Origin: Kwoniella bestiolae CBS 10118
Taxonomy: Eukaryota > Basidiomycota > Tremellomycetes > Tremellales > Cryptococcaceae
Assembly (NCBI RefSeq): GCF_000512585.2
Contig: NC_089242.1
Coordinates: forward strand, 1,550,001 to 1,614,000
DNA length: 64,000 nt
Direction: 5' to 3'
In this document: positions 1 through 11,812 of the stretch, piece by piece
Layout of the letters: each line of letters begins with the position of its first letter
Position numbering within the stretch: the stretch's first letter is position 1
Notes under the pieces: generated by a model
Database searches by the model: none
Told to the model about the DNA's origin: nothing
What the model saw: only the letters and a program-made list of their open reading frames with translations
Position numbers and translations under genes: made by a program

Positions 1-986
1 GAGAATGAAGAGTGTATGACGAGAAGTTGTTGTCTTCTTATATCGAATTGGGAAGGAAGCACAGAGAGGACAATGATCAGATGATAAGGGGTTGACCAGG
101 TGAAACGTTGGTTCCCGTCAGGTGATGCTGATGACGGCTGTGAATATTTACTCGCCAAGAAGCACGGATCTAGTCATGCACTGACATCTAATCTTGGATT
201 GTATACCATCCCATCAATACCTTATACCTCGAGGATACACATGCAATTCATGATTCCGAATTCATCACATCCAAGCTTACTTGTATTCGGATAGCCGAGA
301 GTGATCAAAGAGGACATTTATTGCGGATCACACAGTCAGTGGTTATCTCTAAAGACTATCGGTCATATCCGGAATGACGTGTCATTATATGTCGAGGACA
401 CATTATCAGACGAGGTTACAGGTTAAACCCGGCAATGCCCGATCTCGGATTCTCAGGTTGTAACCTCGTTCATTCCTATATACCCGGATAATACATCGCG
501 ATCATGTCATCCATTGAAATTTAGAGTTGAAGGTGAATGGATGCTGTCACTGTCATTCACTTCCCCAAATAATCATAGATACTCACTGTACTACATATCT
601 TCTCAACCTGATCCCAATACCCGATACCCTCATTCAATCACATCGCTGTTACGAGTCTTCGTACTTTGTCTTTCAGTACACGAAGCTATTGTATAGCCAA
701 AGGACCTTTGCACGCGGTATAACGGAGGTTGCCCCACACTCGCACACTTTGTCAATTGATCAATTGGTTCATCGTCATCCACCCTTCCCTTCCCATTCCC
801 TTCTTCCATTTAACTCATAGCTTCACATCACCGCCGTGAAACATCTACAACTACCATCTATCATCTATCAGCAGTAACGACCTGGCGTTTTCATCCTACT
901 ACTCTCAGCATAAACCAAAACATCAACTCCAATCTCTCCTCTGGAATAGCTGGACCCACTCGTAAACCACTTCCCACCCTCTCATA
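1..986. other. Intergenic, upstream of the Nudix gene
   Basis: No open frame here has splice-linked extension or a recognisable domain; the short frames at 100-294 and 514-820 are low-complexity. The last 150 bases are C/T-rich with CCACC/CATC runs, as expected of a fungal promoter and 5' leader reading into the ATG at 987. Confidence 0.6.
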
Positions 987-3354
987 ATGTCAGGTAAGTC
1001 CCCTCACACTTCTGACGTACCTATCAAATCAATGCTCACTCACCCTCCCCGCAGACTTCCACCCCACCCCTTCAGCAGACTTACTAGCCCTCCTCCAAGA
1101 TCTTCGTCTCTCCGTCCCGCGAGTCATCCAATCACCCCCTACTCAACCAAGACGAGCGAGTGTAGCGCTGATTATAAGGCTGAAGCCTGCTCCGGAACTG
1201 GTATTTGAGGGACATGAACCTGAAGGATATGTCGGAGGGAGGGAGTTGATTAGGCAGAGTGATTTTGGATTGGGATACACGCTGGATGATTTCTTTAGAC
1301 TTCGTATGTACTCTCTCGCAATCTCACCTTTGGCTCTGCTCCCTCGATTATCTTTCCGTTCCTCCCTCTCTCCTCGCTGTGAGATAACCTCAATCGCTCG
1401 TAGCATGGGTAAATCACCCCAATACAACACCCGAAATCCTATTCATAAGAAGAGCACCCCACCACTCACCCTCCTCCTCCTCATCTTCATCCTCCTCCTC
1501 CGGCGGGTCAAGTAGCTCCCATAGTCGATGGTCAAGCCATATAGCCTTCCCCGGAGGAAGACACGAGCCAGATGATCAATCTGCCTATTTCACGGCATTG
1601 CGAGAGACGTGGGAGGAGATAGGTGTGGATCTGGCTGAGAAGGAGTTTCTGCATGTGGGGAGGTTGGATGAGAGGGAGGTGACGACGAGTTTGGGGAAGA
1701 GGCTGTTGATGATCCTGAGTCCTTTTGGTGAGTGATGTTCGTAGTGAAATTGCCGCGAGAGGTTCATGTGAGAATTGGGGGAGAAAGACATACAGGGCGG
1801 AAAGCAGTATAATCATGACGGGAATTGGAAAGGGGTCTCAGAAGGGGAGATGCTCGTGACTTGAAGAGTAAGCTAACGTCGCTGTCTCGCTCTAGTATTC
1901 TTGCAAACTTCACCTTTCAGTCCCACGCCTGAACTCCAAGCAGTAAGTTTGCCTTGGGTATCCACTCCTAGTCTAACGAACCTTAATTGACAACTCATCA
2001 TAAACCTTTCAGACCGAAGTATCGTCAATTCACTGGATACCCCTCTCAACTCTCTCCCCGCCATTCGAAACTGAACAATGGTCACACGTGGAGATCGATA
2101 TAGGCAGTCGTTTGAGTCCGAGAAATAGATTTGTGAGGTGGTGTCTGAGGAATCTGATAGGGAAGATGCAGTGAGTATTCGGATCCTACAAGTGATCTTC
2201 TTCGCTTGTTATGCACTATAACGAGTCCTCTTCTCGTGAGAGCCATGAGCTGACCATCTTGATCCTAATGCCAGATTCGGATGTGTGCTGTTACCCGATG
2301 AGCCAGAGACAGTCGCGGAAGGGTTCAACCCAGTAGACGAGTTTGACGAGCTCCCCGAAGGATCCGGAAGTTGGTTCAACGATGGTAAACGACATTTAAG
2401 ATTATGGGGATTAACATTAGGGATGACGCTGTGAGCTAGATTGACCGGTAGTGCATCAATCGACAGATATCGTAGCTGATACTCTCGACGCACCAGTGAC
2501 TTGATCGCGCATTATCCTTCTTCCACACCTGCCCATCTGGTATTGCCCCCCTCCAAACCCACTTCACCTACGAAGTCCGAGTTTGACTATGATTACAACG
2601 GCCGTCAGCTAGATTCCATACCCGATCCCAAGACGCCTGTGACAGTACAAAGCAGTTTCGAGGATCAGTGGGAAGCTGCCCGGTTGGCATTGGAAGAATC
2701 GAAGAAGAATGGTACTCCTGCTGCGAACGGTCATGGAGCTGGGTTGAGCGTACAAGGTGATTTGGGGATGACAGTTGATGTGGATGTGCTGAAGAATGGA
2801 AAGAGGAAGGAGAAGAGTAAGAGTAAGAATAAGAGGAGAAGGGGTGTGGGACCTGGTATGACGTGGGTTAATTCGTCAGGACCATGAACATTGAATGATA
2901 GCTGATGTCTTTATGCTATTATACAGGGCTGTCTTCCCGAGGTTCTCATATCCCGATGTCAATTTCTGGATCTGGTAGGTCGACAACGTTTATGAATGTA
3001 AAAGCTTGATTACTGATCGTGACATCATAGGGTGTTTGGTCGAAGATATAGACAAGTAATTCAAGGATGGGAAAACTCGGTTCGTGGACCTGATAGGGCG
3101 GCTGATAGAAGGTGAGCTTTGCGTTCAGTCGTAATCTTTTCGCTTGTCGAATATGTAACGGTGTAAGCTGATACTTGACATCAATCTTTAGGGTGAATTG
3201 GTCAGGTCAAGCATTAGCTACGTTCTATTCGGCCGTGAGACAGGCATTGGTAGTTACGATCATCATGAGAGCTCTGTTATCTGGAGTAGGAATCGCAGGA
3301 TTGGCATGGTTGTTCGTTAGAGGATTGTCCGGGGGATTGACGAATGAGCTCTAG
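987..3354 (+). CDS. PCD1-type Nudix hydrolase (CoA diphosphatase-like) with C-terminal membrane segment
   Basis: Probably hydrolyses CoA or related nucleotide diphosphates, as PCD1/NUDT7-type enzymes do. The start exon is only ATGTCAG, spliced at 994-1054 to an exon reading DFHPTPSADLLALLQDLRLS. After a poly-serine loop (near 1460-1500) comes the Nudix box PGGRHEPDDQSAY followed by RETWEEIGV (about 1548-1613), then LGKRLLMILSPF and, two exons on, WIPLSTLSPPFETEQWSHVE, a stretch typical of the CoA-specific branch. The Nudix box is slightly longer than the canonical spacing. Eight or so introns are needed; the one at 2863-2926 uses donor gtgggt and restores AVFPRFSYPDVNFWIWVFGR. The last exon (3192-3354) encodes a hydrophobic stretch, ALVVTIIMRALLSGVGIAGL, suggesting a tail anchor, perhaps in the peroxisome or ER. 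The Nudix call is firm; the substrate is inferred. Confidence 0.85.
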
Positions 3355-3759
3355 AGGTAGAATTAGAGGAGATGGCTATAATGCCTGTTTACTCGGTAGG
3401 CAGGGGGGACCAATCTCAACGGGGGTTCTTTTTTCTCAATCTCGCACCTCACGATCGGTCGCTTCGAACGAGATACATATGATTTATAGTATGTAGTAGA
3501 GTATAGTATGATTCATGTTGTGAGATTGATCAGGTCTCTTTCCATATATGTATTGTATGAGTATGCATTCATGTCATGTCGTATCTACTCTTTGTGTAAG
3601 ATGCCTCCACTTTGATGATCCAAACATTACATTACGCTTACGTCTGTGTGAAGAGCATCTTTCGTACTTTGCATTTCCTCTCTTCAATAGTCTTACTTGC
3701 CATACTGAATATTCATTATTACTTCATCTTGCTCACTGTCATAAGCTCCATCGAGGGAA
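3355..3759. other. Intergenic between Nudix gene and Nas6-like gene
   Basis: AT-rich 3' region of the Nudix gene followed by the short promoter of the next gene. I see no RNA gene or repeat here. Confidence 0.6.
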
Positions 3760-5158
3760 ATGTCATCGTTCAGTATACACAAAGCAGCATTGGAGGGACA
3801 ACCAGGTTTGATAAGGAGTCTGTTAAGTGAGGATCCGAAATTGGTCAATTCCAAGGATGAGGTGAGTTTGATAGTCTGCTCGTGCTGTGCTGCATCAACG
3901 TACGTCTAGAGGAGAGGGAGGACCTGCTAATGCTAATGCTGATGCGGGTTATTGGTAGGACGGTAGAACACCCCTACATTGGGCATCTACCACCGGTAAT
4001 TTGACGGTCTTACAATTATTGCTAAGTTATCAATCCGAATTGGAAAGTCGAGATACGATGGGATGGACAGCTCTGATCATTGCCTGTGAGTCCTGTCCTG
4101 TCCTGTCCATTCCGTCCTCCAGTCCCACCCTTTCAGCTGAGATGTTCGAGGGGTGATGCAAGTGAGATCGAGCTTAGGCTGATGGATAGGATGGGCATTG
4201 TGATTAGCCGCTGCGAACCAGGTTGAAGTGGTTAGAGAACTGCTGGAAGCAGGTGCGCAGGTGGATGCTATCAATGAGAAGGGCCAGACTGCTTTGTGAG
4301 TTTGCTTTCAACCTGCTCAGCTAAAAACCATGCGTCGATTGGTATGGAGGGTAGCTGATGTTTCTGTTTTTGTGCTTGTGTTTGTCGTTGATTAGACATT
4401 ACGCAGCTTCAAAGGGGAATGTAGCTGTACGTCATTCACTTCTTTCATCTTCAGCTTCTCGGAAACGGGTGAAGGAGGAATGGCTGATATTTATGAGAAT
4501 GTAGATCGGTAGATTACTTATAAACAGAGGAGCAGACGTGAGTACCTCATCTTTCTGCCCAGCAATATGATCCATACCCTACCGAGATTGGAAAGACAGC
4601 TACGACTACGGATCAAGCTAACTCGTTTTGACTGATATCAGATAAACGCCAAAGACCGAGCATCCCAGTTCCCACTCCATCGAGCAGCTACCACTGGTAA
4701 TCATGCCTTCTTGAGTTTACTTCTGAACCCCCCTGAGGGGAGGGCGAAGACTAGATTGAATGGTGCGGATAGGGCTGGTAAGTTTGGTTTCTCATCGAAT
4801 TCACCCTCAAGAATTCCCAATGAGACGGTTGGAGCGGATTCGATTGGTTGGGGTGCTGATGTCGAGGATTGGCATCTGGTATAGGAAATACCCCGCTGCA
4901 CCTCGCGTTCGAAAGTGGACATGGAGATGCGGCTGTCACGCTGATAGAAGCGGGAGCAGATCGTGAGAGGGTGGGTGATACTCTGCTGTCATTGCACTTT
5001 ATATTAGCGAACTATGCTGTAAGCTGATTGATGAGCAATGGTGATAATAGTCCAACTCTGAAGGACAAGTGCCGGAGGAGATCGAGGGCGTTGGAGGGCA
5101 GGAACAGAAGAATGTAAGGAGTTATGTGGTTTCCAAAGTTGGTCCGAGGAGGGAGTAG
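3760..5158 (+). CDS. NAS6: Ankyrin-repeat proteasome assembly chaperone (Nas6/gankyrin-like)
   Basis: Begins MSSFSIHKAALEGQPGLIR and consists almost wholly of ankyrin repeats: DGRTPLHWASTTGNLTVLQL, QVEVVRELLEAGAQVDAINE, KGQTALHYAASKGNVAIGRL, SQFPLHRAATTGNHAFLSLL and GNTPLHLAFESGHGDAAVTL. Total length is about 235 residues, matching Nas6 (228) and gankyrin (226), which bind the Rpt3 ATPase during assembly of the 19S proteasome. At least seven small introns split the repeats (for example 3862-3958), with clear gctgat branch sites. The stop TAG at 5156-5158 follows KVGPRRE. Generic ankyrin proteins are the alternative; the N-terminal IHKAALEGQ start and the size favour Nas6. Confidence 0.78.
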
Positions 5159-5375
5159 GTCCAGCGCATCGTGTTATGGTGATTACTCTGCATATTTTTA
5201 TGGAGGACGTTACTCGCAGCACAGAGATATACCCATGAGATTATTGAGGTGGTACATGTACATCGTACAAAGCAATTGAGTGGTCATCTACTCTACCCTA
5301 CACATCTATATGATCTATTAATCTAGTACTGCACATCACGATGCAAGACTATGCGAAACATCCGATAATGCTCCC

Positions 5376-7229
5376 CTACAATTTTGCATTAGACCAACGC
5401 ATCACTCCTTCCCATACAGCCAAAGCAGCAGCGTTAGTAGGAAAAGCTCTCAGCACAACCGGGACAAAGCCCTATCAATTCAACAAATAAAAACTTGATG
5501 AGCTACAGCATGCCATGTACTTGTCACTAAGAGCTCACCTTGTAGAAATTCTTCACTCTCGCTATGGAGTTCCAGCTAAATCCTTTCGAGGGGTTATACG
5601 TTTCTCGCCATACTTGGCGGTACGCGTCGAATACGCCTTTATACCTTGGATCCTTGATCGAGTCGACTGAAGTGTTGTATCATGTAAAACGTTCATCAGC
5701 TGTTAGAGTCAGGCTGTAAGTAGCAAGAGATAGCTGACTTACCCATTATTCGATTCTTGACGTTATCCAAGGCTGTTTCAAGCAGATCAATCTGGAGTTA
5801 GCCATCTCTCACAAACTTACTGAACCAATGAGATCGAGAGTGAGATACCATATCGAAAATGAGATACAACACCAACTCACGCAACGCAGTAAACCAATAC
5901 ATATTACTTGCCATTCCGCCCGCTAGGAAATTCGCCAACTCAGTTGACATCTCGTATCTCGTCCCATCGAAAGACTTGAACAGTCGATTAAAAATTTCGA
6001 ACCCTAAATATCCCAATATATCAGCTTCTTTCCGCCTTCAATTGCTGATTGTCCGGAGATAGGACCAACCTCCAAACATCGCTGCGAAACAACTTCGATA
6101 GATGAAACTTGCTCCCAGACCCTTCCACATCCCCGTTATACCCTGTTCCGCGACTGTCTGACGAACCACGTCGAACGGGCCGCTGAATTGTTTGGGGACG
6201 TGTGCGGGCTGCACAAGCTGCAGTTGGAGTTTACATTTTATGACTTCGGTTGGATGGGCTATCGATGCGCTGCATAGCACGGCAAAGTTTCAGCTTACAT
6301 TCGTTGTAATCGATTGAGCTGACAGAGTGAGAGCTTTCAAACGCACTTTGTCCATCCTGCAAATAAACCTGCTACGCTATGTCCCAGGAGGGATAATCTC
6401 TCGGCGTCATTTTTCGGTGTTCTCTCAGCAAAGCCATGCCGCAGTAGGATTGCTCGGTAGTTGTGCAGACTATCAGTGTACTAGTCAGAACTAGGAGAAT
6501 AATAGGGAAGTAAGTGATGCCATACCTTCCCATCAATATTGAGTCGGTTATTCCCCATGATACCGCTGGTACACTTGCGCCTTTGTACAGTGCTCGAGGA
6601 CCCTTTATATGACATCAGTACATTAACAGAACAACTCATGATATAAGGTTAACGACTAACCTCCTTACTTATCGTCTTGGTGAAACAGTCCCACGCGCCG
6701 TTAAACGTTCCAGTCGGTGTACACTGCACTATTCGGTAGATGGGTCATCTCAGCTTTATCGGTGCAGCGATCGTCTTGACCTATGCTCACGTCTGGTCTG
6801 GACGAGCAAAACATCAGCTCTGCCAGCTCATGATCCAGAGGATGAGAGGGTTACTCACTTTTATCGTATCGAACGGGTGTCCTATCGATCTTCAAATGTC
6901 AGCGAAATATAACCTCGGTGTTCTGGTGATAACTTTTAACTCACCAACAACAAGCTATACATGTATGTATTGCTCGATCAGCTTAGACCTCTTTCCCTCA
7001 ATTAGTTCAGTGTAGCTGATCTTACCTTTGTCCATCTACAGCCACTCCCAAATCAGTATGAGCGCGAGGCTAGAGGAGAGCGATACACTCACCCGGAACA
7101 TATCCCAGCTGCGAAACCTATAAAAGGTGAATGACCGGTATCTTTGCCTACCCTCTGTGTATCCTTTATGTCATCTACTATATCTGGGTCTGATACCTCT
7201 TCTGGCCTTTTGCCTTTATCCTGTGCCAT
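5376..7229 (-). CDS. Mitochondrial carrier family (SLC25) transporter
   Basis: An inner-membrane carrier with the three expected signature repeats: HPFDTIKTRLQ, HPTEVIKCKLQ and LPLDNVKNRIM. It starts MAQDKGKRPEEVSDPDIVDD at 7229 and ends VVLRAFPTNAAALAVWEGVM plus RWSNAKL at 5376. The middle repeat contains GITGMWKGLGASFIYRSC (6038-6280) and the last ANFLAGGMASNMYWFTALPL (5798-6016). The gene is cut into many tiny exons; the first signature is restored only if a 7-nt microexon (6791-6797) is included. The third signature has N and M where most carriers have S/T and Q. The transported substrate cannot be fixed from these motifs; ornithine/carnitine/amino-acid-type carriers are the closest resemblance by eye. 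It is tail-to-tail with the Nas6-like gene. Confidence 0.85.
6791..6797 (-). other. 7-nt microexon in carrier signature
   Basis: Seven bases (ACCAGAC on the minus strand) flanked by ...ccag and gtgagc. Joined between ATAAAA and TGCAGTGT they read IKTRLQC, completing the PFDTIKTRLQ carrier motif in frame. Skipping it breaks the frame. Confidence 0.7.
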
Positions 7230-7596
7230 CTCTTCTATTTTTATTGTATGCAGATCAGATCACTGGTGAGATGGGTAGATTGTAGATGTAAATGCATGAT
7301 AAAGTCGTGGTGTACTCGTATAGATTGGATCGGATCGAATGTCCGAGGTGGAGGTTGCATCAAATCAGATATCACCATTTATACGAACGGAATCAAATTA
7401 GACTGTTATACATAATCACGTGACTTTTCTACGCCTTCGCTCGATTCCGGACCAGCGATAGAGATGAGATATCATTTATTGTTTCTTTTTGTTGTTCTTG
7501 GAGAATCGTATACACCACGGAACTAGCAAGTCACAACCTTGAACATATAGCTGGAACCGTATCAACCGCTTTGGCGGTCCACGCAGCTTATAAATC
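7230..7596. other. Divergent promoter region
   Basis: Head-to-head region shared by the carrier (-) and the J-domain gene (+), AT-rich. Nothing further is recognisable. Confidence 0.55.
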
Positions 7597-9850
7597 ATGT
7601 TATCGACGGCTCTCATACCCACACGGACATCCCCTTTCCGTCGACTCTTATCTCGAAAACAGGTCTTTCGTCAGACTCATTCTCAAATGCAGACCCGATC
7701 GACTCATTCATACTATACTACTCTCACTCTAGATGATGCCTTGGTAGATCAAGATCCGTATAGGAGAATACGATTCGACCACCCTCTGTGGATGCTAGAT
7801 CGAACGTTAGAGTCTGGTCGGCTGGCTGTAGCTCGGTCGTTCTGGGTAAGTCCGGGTCTCCAATTAAAATATGTAATACGTGAGGTAAAGCTGAGACGCA
7901 TACTTGCGGGTAGGCCGATGCTCACTCTGTCGAACCGTTCTTACTCCCCTTTTGGCAAGTCCATCTACTGTGCGATCAGAAGAGCTCGATCCAGTGGGAA
8001 TCACCTAATGGGACGGTGGAGGCGGGACCGGATTTTAGGTATTACAGTGATATCGGGATGGCAATTGCTGCTGTGCCCAAGGACCATTGGGCCAGGTGAG
8101 TCATCCCTTCTTGAACTCATCTCATCCATTTTTCGATTTTCTGCCCTAGATGAATCGCTAACAAGATTTCGTCGTAAATTTCCAGCGGAATCTACGTCCC
8201 ATGGCGTATAAAAGTAAGCGCAGACAAGCTGGTGATGTTATACTCAGAAACCGAAAAAACGCGAGGTAGTCTCGATCTCCTCCCTAGCGAGACACCAAGC
8301 ATATATTCGAACCCCCAGAAACAGATATTGGACCCATTCATGCCCGAGATGTGGAATCCCTATACAGCTCCGAAATTCGCTTATGGACCGCCGGATCTGA
8401 AGGGAAGGGAGGAGAAGATAATCATGTTGCAGGGGAGCGATGAGGCGGAGTTTTACGAGGCTTTCGTTCCGTATGGTATTGTGAGTTAGGTAATCGGTCG
8501 TTATGCTATATCGATACCAGCTCACTTGTGTTTGCCCATAGAGGGTCTATGCTATACCGGTCTATCGTGAGTTTTTTTTCTTTTTCAGTACTTTCTCACT
8601 GATTGTGCTGGGTGCTGACGATCGGGTTGTCTTCATTAGGATTGATGTACAAAGTTGGACTTGGGAGAGGCTTCGGAGTCATGGATGCCTCGATGCCTAT
8701 GATGGGGATGAACGTGTTTCGTCATGATTGGAAGCATGGAGAACTACGTACCCTTATTCCGTACCTGGTGAGTCGCTGACTTCATATACAAGACACCTGA
8801 TAAGGACGAGGCTGCCTTTCCCACATGTTGAGACACACGTCTCATCTTCAATCTATCCAGAGATGTCGCTTACTCCATGACCTTTGCTCAACTCGCAGTA
8901 CACAAGAGTGGGCCACCATCATCGCAGGTGGACTCCTCCCGACGAAATATCCGAGCCGGAAATCGTCAATGCAGCTTTCAAGCCCCCATCCAAGATAGAA
9001 GAATTAGTCAAGTTGTTATTTGACGGAATGTGGAACCGAGGTGCGATCACACCTTCGATGTGGGAGAACGAAAGGATCTTACCTGAGTTTGGGCCCGCGA
9101 GGGATGGGAATGCTCAACTCTTAGAGTAAGTCTGCATGACCCGCACTGCTCCTAGATTGATGAGCTGATTTTCAGTATCGATGGATAGTGAGTACAACGA
9201 AGCTTGTTTGAAAGGGTGGAACCTCCCTCCAGAACCGAAGTTCCCTATCAAAGAGACTCAAACGGCCGCTCCTAAGACTACGTTGTTCAATCCTCGGAAT
9301 CCAAGATCTAGAACGGCTGAAACTTCTGGATCTACAGTCAGTACGAAGGAGGAACAAGCCAAAGTGACGCGACAGTATAGTGGAAATAACACGCAAAAGA
9401 GACGGACGGCGCATTACCGGGATCAAGCTCATATAAGGCTGAATAATGTTAGAAGATCAATCAGGATGACTCCCGAGGAAGAATACATATCGAAGGTGGA
9501 GACTTTTTTGCCGGATCCGAAAGGTTTTTACAAGGTTTTAGGGATAGAGGATCCGCCTAAAGAGTTCTTAAGGGCGGATAAGAAGGAATACATCGATGAT
9601 CTGATCTCTATAAGGCGGGGCCAGGAAAGCTTGACTCATCATCCTGATCGGGGAGGTACGGTCAGGGCTATGGCGAGTTTGAATGAGGCTCATGATAAAC
9701 TTGATACTTGTGAGTATTACTGCCCGATTCAACCTCCTCCCAATCATTATCATGACATGTTGGCTGACTTCTGTCCGATCGATAAATTTAGTGGAGAAGC
9801 GGAGGCAGTATTATGCGGAATCGAGGTTGGGATACCGATTTAACCGTTAA
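7597..9850 (+). CDS. Mitochondrial protein of unknown type with C-terminal J domain
   Basis: The N-terminus MLSTALIPTRTSPFRRLLSR is Arg/Ser-rich with no acidic residue for over 40 positions, as in a mitochondrial presequence. A middle region of roughly 380 residues (for example FWADAHSVEPFLLPFWQVHL and WKHGELRTLIPYL) matches no domain I recognise. The C-terminus is a J domain: FYKVLGIEDPPKEFLRA, helix, the diagnostic HPD in LTHHPDRGG, then SLNEAHDKLDTLEKRRQYYA, ending RLGYRFNR* at 9850. HPD is the contact for stimulating Hsp70 ATPase, so it probably works with mitochondrial Hsp70. Seven or more introns are needed. The link to the J half uses acceptor ggatag at 9189 (not the nearer ttttcag), which keeps the frame: LLDEYNEACLKGWN. 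Domain position at the extreme C-terminus is unusual for J proteins. Confidence 0.78.
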
Positions 9851-10157
9851 CTCAAATTGAATCAACGGAAAAGGTGTAAAGCAGCTGTACTTCACCATCA
9901 TAGAACATAGACCTAGCATTATAACCAAGCATTGTTGTAGGAATATACCCAGCAAGACATACATACCCAGGTAATCAGGACTGCTACATATTGTTTGTCA
10001 TTATGCATCACTCATAGCCATGCAACACCATATCTCCGATAGAGCTATGGTGGCTTGAACGTCCATTGATCTCAGTGCTGATACCTTCGATGAATCTATG
10101 ATATTGTTCCCTGCCCTTCTGATTGCTATGACCCACACATGATATCCTTTCGAAAGA
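9851..10157. other. Convergent 3' intergenic region
   Basis: Tail-to-tail spacer between the J-domain gene (+) and KTI12 (-). I see only AT-rich 3'-UTR-like sequence. Confidence 0.55.
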
Positions 10158-11412
10158 TCAAATATCCCAGATCTCCTCCAAGAACCTGACAAACCCAACC
10201 GCCACCTCCTCTTCCGTCCAATTACCAGACGCTGCCAACCCTCCACTCTGCTGAGCTTTCACCTGCACCCCCTCGAACTGCCTCTTCAACCTCTGCATCT
10301 CGGATAACGTTAATTTCCTCGAGGGGAGATGCAGCACCAACGGTCCCTTGCTCGTCGAGGGGGGAGCGGGGGGAGAGGGGATGGGAAAAGTTGATGTTCC
10401 GGGAAGAGAGGATATGTGGGAGAGGAGGGAGGTGACGATGAATTGGGTGGTTTTGGTTAGTGTTTGTAGAGTGTTGGGAGGGGGTTTGTTCCGCTAGGTC
10501 ATCATAGAAGTCAGCTTTGTACTTGAGTATTTGTATTTGTATTTGTATTTGGATATATGGGATGTTATGGATTCCTCGGATCTCAAGAATGAATGGTGAT
10601 GGGGTTGATACTTATGATAGTGTATTTATCGCTTACCTGCACGACGGCCGCGGGGGGTGGTTTCTTATCGCCTTTCAAGATCGCATTCCATATATCCTCA
10701 AAGGGGGGTTGCTCGTCCCACGGTATTGTAAATAATGGTGAATCCCATCTGACCATTGAGGAGGGTTCTTCATATCTCATTATGAGGTTATCGAAGCTAT
10801 GATTCGTATGTTATAGTCAGTTCTGACATATCTAAGGGGAAGAGGGATTACATTGACATACGTAGCTGGTTTATAAGAACATTCACCCCTGTTTTCATGC
10901 CATTCACTACATTTATCTGGAGGAGCTACTACGTGTATCTGCGAGCGGATGGATTATAAGTAGTCTACTCGCTGTTGGCGGTAGTGAGAGATATGTCTTG
11001 ACTCACCGTAGCTACCCTCACTCTAGCCTCTCTGGCAGCACAGTACATCTGATACCTGTACCCTTTTATGTAGTTCGCCGAGTCCACTATCGTTATCGTA
11101 TCTGAACCTAATGATCGACTGACGTTGGAGAACAAACTCGCTCGAGCAGGTTTCTCCAATGCACTGGCTACAACCGATACAACACATTCCATCAGCCTCC
11201 ATTCAGCAAAAACAGCCAGAGCTGGCATGCTCATACTCACTATCATAGCTTGATCTGGGTACATGCGAGATATCATCATCCACTATTACCACGCTCAACT
11301 CTGGTCCATCGTAGTCCGTAGCGGATATTCGAGATTCGAAGTACTCTTTCAGCTGGTTCGCTCGGATCGTCTTGCCTGAACAGGGGAAGCCGGATATCGT
11401 TACTAGGGCCAT
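10158..11412 (-). CDS. KTI12: KTI12, Elongator-associated P-loop protein
   Basis: Starts MALVTISGFPCSGKT at 11412, giving the P-loop GFPCSGKT, followed by SVVIVDDDISHVPRSSYD and later ITIVDSANYIKGYRYQMYC, CSEWHENRGECSY and LIMRYEEPSSMVRWDSPLF. These are hallmarks of the KTI12/PSTK family. The C-terminus LTLSEMQRLKRQFEGVQ ... FVRFLEEIWDI* is also KTI12-like. In yeast, Kti12 uses its ATPase to support Elongator in wobble-uridine tRNA modification. An upstream in-frame ATG would add MDTQN; the start at 11412 is preferred because the P-loop normally lies within a few residues of the N-terminus. Several introns of normal size lie between the conserved blocks. Confidence 0.92.
10529..10552. repeat. 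Short TATTTG tandem repeat
   Basis: About four copies of TATTTG within the KTI12 transcribed region, apparently in an intron. It is a simple microsatellite. Confidence 0.7.
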
Positions 11413-11812
11413 GTTTTGGGTGTCCACTCTTATGAATTCAACTAGGAAAGTCTATAGAGAGTGGGCGTTGAGTGGTCTGCTGCTGCCTCTGGGAACAATG
11501 ACCTGTATGCAAGATATGAACTCTTGTTGAGCAGAAGACGAATAGATAGTTGCACAAAAGAGGTCTTTCTCGAAATTTGAGGATGAGAGTGAAAGTGAAA
11601 TTCTCCGGTTACAACCACTCATTCGCCGCTGAGGTCATTGATCACACTTATACTCACACTACCACAACCAATCTCATCTCCGTCTTCCATCTTCTTCTCG
11701 ACACCTGTAACTTATTCACAATCGTAAACCTCACAGCAGCCTCAGACTCATATCGTACATCACATCCGTATCCTTACTTGACTGTTGAAACACGCAAAGG
11801 TGCATCCGCACC
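11413..11812. other. Divergent promoter region KTI12/MDV1
   Basis: Head-to-head spacer. The MDV1 side is C/T- and CA-rich (for example ctcacactaccacaacc), consistent with a 5' leader. No further element is recognised. Confidence 0.55.

Noticed and set aside
9181..9850. J domain as an independent gene starting at ATG 9181
   Set aside because: Acceptor ggatag at 9189 joins the upstream exon in frame, and there is no spacer for a promoter; a single gene is simpler, though RNA evidence would settle it.
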